A stretch of 9,755 nt of DNA from Planctomycetota bacterium (lineage in GTDB: Bacteria; Planctomycetota; SZUA-567): assembly GCA_031270145.1 (NCBI GenBank), contig JAISYD010000042.1, positions 1 to 9,755 on the forward strand, in the 5' to 3' direction. The notes beneath the pieces are model-generated. The model ran no database searches, was not told where the DNA came from, and saw nothing but the letters and a program-made list of their open reading frames with translations. Within the stretch, counting starts at the first letter, position 1; each line of letters opens with the position of its first letter. Made by a program: the position numbers and the translations under genes. Positions 7,403 through 9,755 of the stretch are shown here, one piece after another.

Positions 7403-7446
7403 GATGCGAAGCGGATTCAGCTGGTTTCAAAACGCAAAACTAGCCG
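7395..7446 (-). promoter_or_regulatory. Competing leader RNA pairings (candidate antiterminator)
   Basis: CCAGCTG (7424-7418) can pair with CGGCTGG (7401-7395), seven pairs including one G-U, which would consume the 5' arm of the terminator. The same CCAGCTG segment, with its flanking GAAA, can instead pair with 7446-7436 across the leader stop codon: ten pairs with one A-C mismatch. The 1:2, 2:3 and 3:4 pairings are therefore mutually exclusive in the manner of trp-type attenuators. A further option pairs GGGATG (7457-7452) with CATCCC (7406-7401). Paired by eye, without energies; the 2:3 stem looks weaker than the terminator. Confidence 0.6.
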
Positions 7447-7517
7447 CCCCCCATCCCCCGGATCGGGAAAAGGCGATAAAAACGCCAAAAATAATAAAAT
7501 CGCTGTCTGTCGGCCAT
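7440..7517 (-). CDS. Aromatic-rich leader peptide of the tyrA attenuator (25 aa)
   Basis: Short reading frame ATG (7517) to TAG (7440). Residues 7-17 read FYYFWRFYRLF, so 8 of 11 are aromatic: four Phe, three Tyr and one Trp, encoded at 7499-7467. The peptide ends in a glycine-rich tail. A purine-rich AAGGA lies about ten bases upstream of the ATG, a longer spacing than ideal. The ATG lies about 55 bases after the predicted transcription start. The frame stays open upstream to 7817 (125 codons in all), but the promoter at 7578-7606 lies inside that longer frame, which has no ribosome site of its own. The peptide is expected to act only through its translation: ribosome stalling at aromatic codons when charged Phe-, Tyr- or Trp-tRNA is scarce would alter folding of the downstream terminator. 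Known parallels are the pheA, pheST and trp leaders of enterobacteria. Translation is inferred, not shown. Confidence 0.8.
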   Translation of the reverse strand: MADRQRFYYFWRFYRLFPIRGMGGG

Positions 7518-7577
7518 CCTGTCGGTTTCCTTAAAGCTTTTGCGCGCGGCGGCAAAGTCCTCCACAAACAGAATTCG

Positions 7578-7606
7578 ATTATACGTGTTTTTGTCCCGTT
7601 TGGCAA
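7578..7606 (-). promoter_or_regulatory. Sigma-70-type promoter for the tyrA leader
   Basis: On the minus strand TTGCCA (7606-7601) is five of six to the -35 consensus. It is followed by exactly 17 bases and a perfect TATAAT (7583-7578). The start of transcription would be near 7571. The attenuated RNA would then be about 190 bases, ending at the T-run at 7380. Confidence 0.82.
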
Positions 7607-7803
7607 GCGAATTATCCAGGAATCGTTTTTGCCTCCCGGGGTCGCCTGCGTGGAAGGCCGGTTTTTCAGGGCTAGGATGGAAATTGAACTGGGCAAGGTG
7701 GAGACTCGGTCTGGTCCACGTACGGCTAGCGGGGCTAAGTGCGGGAAAAACCTTTCTTCCTAAAATTTTGACTGTCGATTTATTGTCCGATATTTGACAA
7801 ATA

Positions 7804-7833
7804 TTGAGATTTTTCACGCAATCATGCTATAAG
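7804..7833 (+). promoter_or_regulatory. Possible second upstream promoter for the GntR gene
   Basis: TTGAGA (7804-7809), an 18-base spacer and TATAAG (7828-7833), preceded by TGC as in an extended -10. Both boxes are five of six to consensus. It would give a leader of about 230 bases before the regulator. In AT-rich DNA such matches arise by chance, so this is weaker than the site at 7988. Confidence 0.35.
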
Positions 7834-7892
7834 ACGGACGATCTGATCATCTGCTGATAATTTTTCCAGATATCCCTATGCTTGCCCCTATT

Positions 7893-7905
7893 TGCTGTAA
7901 CAGCA
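7893..7905. promoter_or_regulatory. Perfect 13-bp dyad, candidate operator
   Basis: TGCTGT and ACAGCA flank a single central A. A one-base centre suits a protein-binding site better than an RNA hairpin. It lies between the two plus-strand promoter candidates. Which protein would bind is unknown. Confidence 0.35.
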
Positions 7906-7987
7906 TTTAAATAAATAGTTATAAATGTTCAAATTTCTTGAAACAGGAGATGCGTGAAGACAAGTGGAAAAAATAATTAAAAAAGCA

Positions 7988-8016
7988 TTGACAAAAAGTA
8001 AGTTTGGCGATATAGT
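7988..8016 (+). promoter_or_regulatory. Sigma-70-type promoter for the GntR regulator
   Basis: Perfect TTGACA (7988-7993), exactly 17 bases, then TATAGT (8011-8016), five of six to consensus. The transcription start would be about 8023, some 47 bases before the ATG at 8070. Confidence 0.8.
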
Positions 8017-8018
8017 GA

Positions 8019-8037
8019 TTGTATGCTCATCATACAA
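8019..8037. promoter_or_regulatory. Palindromic operator candidate overlapping the GntR gene transcription start
   Basis: Perfect 7-bp inverted repeat, TTGTATG (8019-8025) and CATACAA (8031-8037), around CTCAT. It begins two bases after the -10 box and spans the predicted start of transcription, where a bound repressor would block the polymerase. GntR/FCD proteins commonly bind such short palindromes at their own promoters, so autoregulation by the downstream gene is the simplest reading. I saw no second copy before the aldolase gene. Confidence 0.6.
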
Positions 8038-8069
8038 GACGGATTTATATAAAACACTCTGGATTTGCC

Positions 8070-8789
8070 ATGAACCAGGTAACCCGGATTTCTCAAACTG
8101 ATGCGGCGGTTGAACAGATTAAGGAGTATCTGTTGACCGGCAAAATACAGGTTGGAGAAAAACTCCCGACTGAAAAAATGTTTTGCCAGGTATTGAAGGT
8201 TGGGCGTTCCACCGTTCGCGAGGCGTTGCGAGTTTTGCAGGTGATGGGCTATGTCAAAATGTTGCCGGGCCGGGGAGCCTTTTTGGCCGCCAAGCAATTG
8301 GACAACGCCTCGCCCGGGATAGTTTCCTGGTTTGATTCCCATAAGGTGCAAAGTCAGGATGTGGTTGAGGTTCGCATGGCACTGGAAACCCTTTCCATCC
8401 GTTTGGCGGTCAAACGCGCACTGCCCCAAGATTTGCGGGATATAGACAATTGCCGGCAGCGTTATGAGGACGCCTTGGCCAAAGAGGAATACGGCAAGCT
8501 TGGGCAATTCGACGAGGCGTTCCATCAGGCAATCGCCGTGTCGGCCAAAAATGATTTATTGATTGATCTCAATAAATCGGTTTCTTTGGCTTTTTTTGAG
8601 TATAGGAGGAATTCTTTCCTTATCAAGGAACATGCCGCGAATGCCGTGATCCCGCATCGCGACATTACGGCCGCCCTCTTCGCCCGCGATGGTGATTTGG
8701 CCCAATTGCTTATGATCCGGCACCTTGAAAGGATCCTGGCGGATCGTGAAACGTCGATCAAGAACTATGAAAGCTTAGTTGCCGGTTGA
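8070..8789 (+). CDS. GntR-family transcriptional regulator, FadR/FCD subfamily
   Basis: DNA-binding regulator of 239 residues, the usual size for the family. An N-terminal winged helix-turn-helix (about 10-75) has KLPTEKMFCQVLKVGRSTVREALRV, the hallmark GntR motif, and GYVKMLPGRGAFL as the wing. The FCD effector domain (about 98-225) begins VEVRMALE and has the acidic/histidine set expected to bind a metal: Asp148 and His152 (FDEAFH), His196 (IPHRDI) and His218 (IRHLE). The ATG at 8070 is chosen because homology begins just after it; a TTG at 8019 in frame lies within the operator and before the predicted transcript start. The ribosome site is poor (GGA about eight bases upstream). Effectors of this family are usually small carboxylic acids. 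The next gene is an HpcH/HpaI aldolase, so a sugar-acid or hydroxy-acid effector is a reasonable inference. Composition is less GC-rich than the biosynthetic genes. Confidence 0.92.
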   Translation: MNQVTRISQTDAAVEQIKEYLLTGKIQVGEKLPTEKMFCQVLKVGRSTVREALRVLQVMGYVKMLPGRGAFLAAKQLDNASPGIVSWFDSHKVQSQDVVEVRMALETLSIRLAVKRALPQDLRDIDNCRQRYEDALAKEEYGKLGQFDEAFHQAIAVSAKNDLLIDLNKSVSLAFFEYRRNSFLIKEHAANAVIPHRDITAALFARDGDLAQLLMIRHLERILADRETSIKNYESLVAG

Positions 8790-9029
8790 CGAGCGTTCCG
8801 ATGTTTCGCAACCCTTGAAACAGCCTTGCGCCGCATTTTTCGACTTTATGCGCTTGAATCAGCCCCCTGTGCCCGACAACCGCCCCTGATGATATCCATT
8901 GGCTTGTTTGCCGCGTGCGCCCTGTTTTGCTTGGCAACTTATTGATGGTAGATGTTTTTATTGTTGATCCTTTGGAAATATGGGACGCCAGACATGGTTG
9001 AGCGGACTTGAAATCCCTGCGTCAAGAAT

Positions 9030-9034
9030 AGGAG
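9030..9034 (+). promoter_or_regulatory. Ribosome binding site of the aldolase gene
   Basis: AGGAG ends five bases before the ATG at 9040 and fixes that start. An ATG at 9035 touches the site directly and is too close to be used. Confidence 0.75.
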
Positions 9035-9039
9035 ATGAC

Positions 9040-9755
9040 ATGACGAAGAGCTTGAAAGAGAAGATGGCCGAGGGGCCGGTGTTTGGCATGACGCTTTACG
9101 GCGGATCGCCGGCAATAGTTGAAATTCTGGGCCATTGGGGCTACGACTTCGCCTTTTTGGACGCAGAGCACACCCCCATGGGCGTTGATCGAGACATGGA
9201 GAAATTGATTATGGCGGCTAGGCTTGCCGGAATCAGCGCACTGGTGCGCATTCCCGATGTCAATGCGGCAAGCATCCGCAAGTCTTTTGAAATGGGGGCC
9301 GAGGGAGTTATCATACCGCATGTGAAAACCAAAGGCGAAGTTGAGGCGTGCGTCCAGGCGGCCCGCTTCCCGCCGGATGGCCGCAGGGGATTCGACTCCA
9401 CCGTCAGGGCCGCCCGCTATGGCGCCAAGGGCTATGGGCATGATGAATACTTCCGAACGTGCGGAAACAATCTGGTCATACCCATGGCCGAGGATTTCGA
9501 GTTCACCGACAATATTGACGATATTCTCGACGCGTCTGGAATCGATGTGATCAATTTTGGCCCGTCGGACTACGCGCTTTCAACCAACCGCAAAACCTTC
9601 TACGACATGCGACATCCCGAAACCCAGCGCATCCAGGCTTTGATTGTCGAAAAGGCCCACAAAAAAGGGATTAAGGTTATGTCTCCCGTGCTCCCCCCGA
9701 CATTGGAGGACATCCGGAGCGCCCGAAGAGCGGGAGTCGATATGATGGTTGTCGG
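9040..9755 (+). CDS. HpcH/HpaI-family aldolase (3' partial)
   Basis: Metal-dependent class II aldolase of the family that cleaves 2-keto-3-deoxy acids to pyruvate plus an aldehyde. Relatives include HpaI (4-hydroxy-2-oxoheptanedioate), GarL (2-dehydro-3-deoxyglucarate) and RhmA (2-keto-3-deoxyrhamnonate). The 238 visible residues run off the window; the family usually has about 250-267, so little is missing. Signatures are FLDAEHTPM (39-47, catalytic His44), VRIP (69-72, Arg70), GAEGVIIPHVKT (86-97), ARFPPDGRRG (108-117), the metal ligand Glu151 in PMAED, and Asp177 in NFGPSDYALS. These positions parallel His45, Arg70, Glu149 and Asp175 of HpaI. The long insert after RRGFDSTVRAARYG is typical of the family. 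It follows the GntR gene on the same strand after 250 bases, suggesting a regulated catabolic locus that continues downstream. Substrate cannot be assigned from sequence. Confidence 0.9.
   Translation, partial: MTKSLKEKMAEGPVFGMTLYGGSPAIVEILGHWGYDFAFLDAEHTPMGVDRDMEKLIMAARLAGISALVRIPDVNAASIRKSFEMGAEGVIIPHVKTKGEVEACVQAARFPPDGRRGFDSTVRAARYGAKGYGHDEYFRTCGNNLVIPMAEDFEFTDNIDDILDASGIDVINFGPSDYALSTNRKTFYDMRHPETQRIQALIVEKAHKKGIKVMSPVLPPTLEDIRSARRAGVDMMVV

Larger units (their letters stand above)
7607..8069. other. Intergenic region between the tyrA and GntR promoters
   Basis: No convincing gene. The half nearer tyrA (to about 7740) has mixed composition and nothing I recognise. From about 7750 the sequence turns AT-rich: 37 of 120 bases are G or C at 7861-7980, against 44 of 60 inside aroA at 5281-5340. 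It holds one good and one weaker plus-strand promoter, a 13-bp dyad and an operator-like palindrome. An AGGAG next to ATG/GTG at about 7945-7956 opens frames of only eight codons, which I do not call. Confidence 0.6.

Noticed and set aside
7307..7571. T-box riboswitch upstream of tyrA
   Set aside because: No T-box consensus sequence or specifier-loop layout is visible, and an aromatic-rich translated leader explains the terminator better.
7440..7817. A 125-codon minus-strand frame taken as one protein gene
   Set aside because: A strong promoter lies inside it, there is no ribosome site at its first ATG, and its composition is unremarkable until the final 25 codons. Only those 25 codons are called, as the leader peptide.
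7844..7868. Intrinsic terminator before a T-run near 7861
   Set aside because: The best stem is only four base pairs (ATCA/TGAT), too weak to support.
7950..7976. Small plus-strand peptide gene after AGGAG
   Set aside because: Frames from the ATG or GTG end after eight codons, and the spacing to AGGAG is too short for the ATG.
8019..8069. TTG 8019 as start of the GntR regulator
   Set aside because: It falls inside the operator palindrome and before the predicted transcription start; the 17 extra residues are not part of the family fold.
7977..8525. 182-codon minus-strand frame opposite the GntR gene
   Set aside because: It lies over the regulator's promoter and coding sequence and shows no family signature.
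8790..8860. Terminator after the GntR gene
   Set aside because: Only a 5-bp GTTTC/GAAAC pairing without a T-run and a TGCG-C-CGCA dyad with no usable loop; neither is convincing.

Overview
The window is a GC-rich bacterial chromosome segment. It carries a chemotaxis gene, a block of amino-acid biosynthesis genes (proline, shikimate pathway, tyrosine) and the start of a catabolic locus. The CheA/CheV proteins, the class II DAHP synthase and the -35/-10 promoters suggest a Gram-negative, proteobacterium-like host (Desulfobacterota or Alphaproteobacteria are possible). This placement is an inference and weak.

Layout. 1-2472 (+): 3' part of a CheA-type kinase fused to a complete CheV-like module (CheW domain plus receiver). 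The window edge cuts its N-terminus, and a 96-bp tandem duplication lies in its linker. 2532-3803 (-): proA. 3841-5175 (-): class II DAHP synthase, 37 bp upstream of proA and probably cotranscribed with it. 5198-6544 (+): aroA (EPSP synthase), head-to-head with the DAHP synthase gene across about 22-31 bp. 6539-7306 (-): tyrA (prephenate/arogenate dehydrogenase), tail-to-tail with aroA and overlapping it by 6 bases. 7307-7606 (-): a control region for tyrA. 7607-8069: a mostly non-coding stretch that becomes strongly AT-rich. 8070-8789 (+): a GntR/FCD regulator with its own promoter and a palindromic operator candidate. 8790-9039: 250 bases with no gene and no convincing promoter or terminator, holding only the aldolase ribosome binding site at its end. 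9040-9755 (+): an HpcH/HpaI-family aldolase, cut by the window end.

The most interesting element is upstream of tyrA on the minus strand. A near-consensus sigma-70 promoter (TTGCCA, 17 bp, TATAAT) drives a short leader. The leader encodes a 25-residue peptide in which 8 of 11 consecutive residues are Phe, Tyr or Trp. An intrinsic terminator (7-bp stem plus six U) follows, then tyrA. Sequence between the leader stop codon and the terminator can form alternative pairings with the terminator arm. This has the architecture of a ribosome-dependent transcription attenuator, here sensing all three aromatic amino acids and placed on tyrA.

Functional picture: DAHP synthase (first step) and AroA (sixth step) feed chorismate, and TyrA takes the branch to tyrosine, so three of the five central genes belong to aromatic amino-acid synthesis. 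ProA (proline) is the odd partner. The GntR regulator and aldolase probably begin a sugar-acid or aromatic-acid breakdown operon that continues beyond the window and is unrelated to the biosynthetic block.
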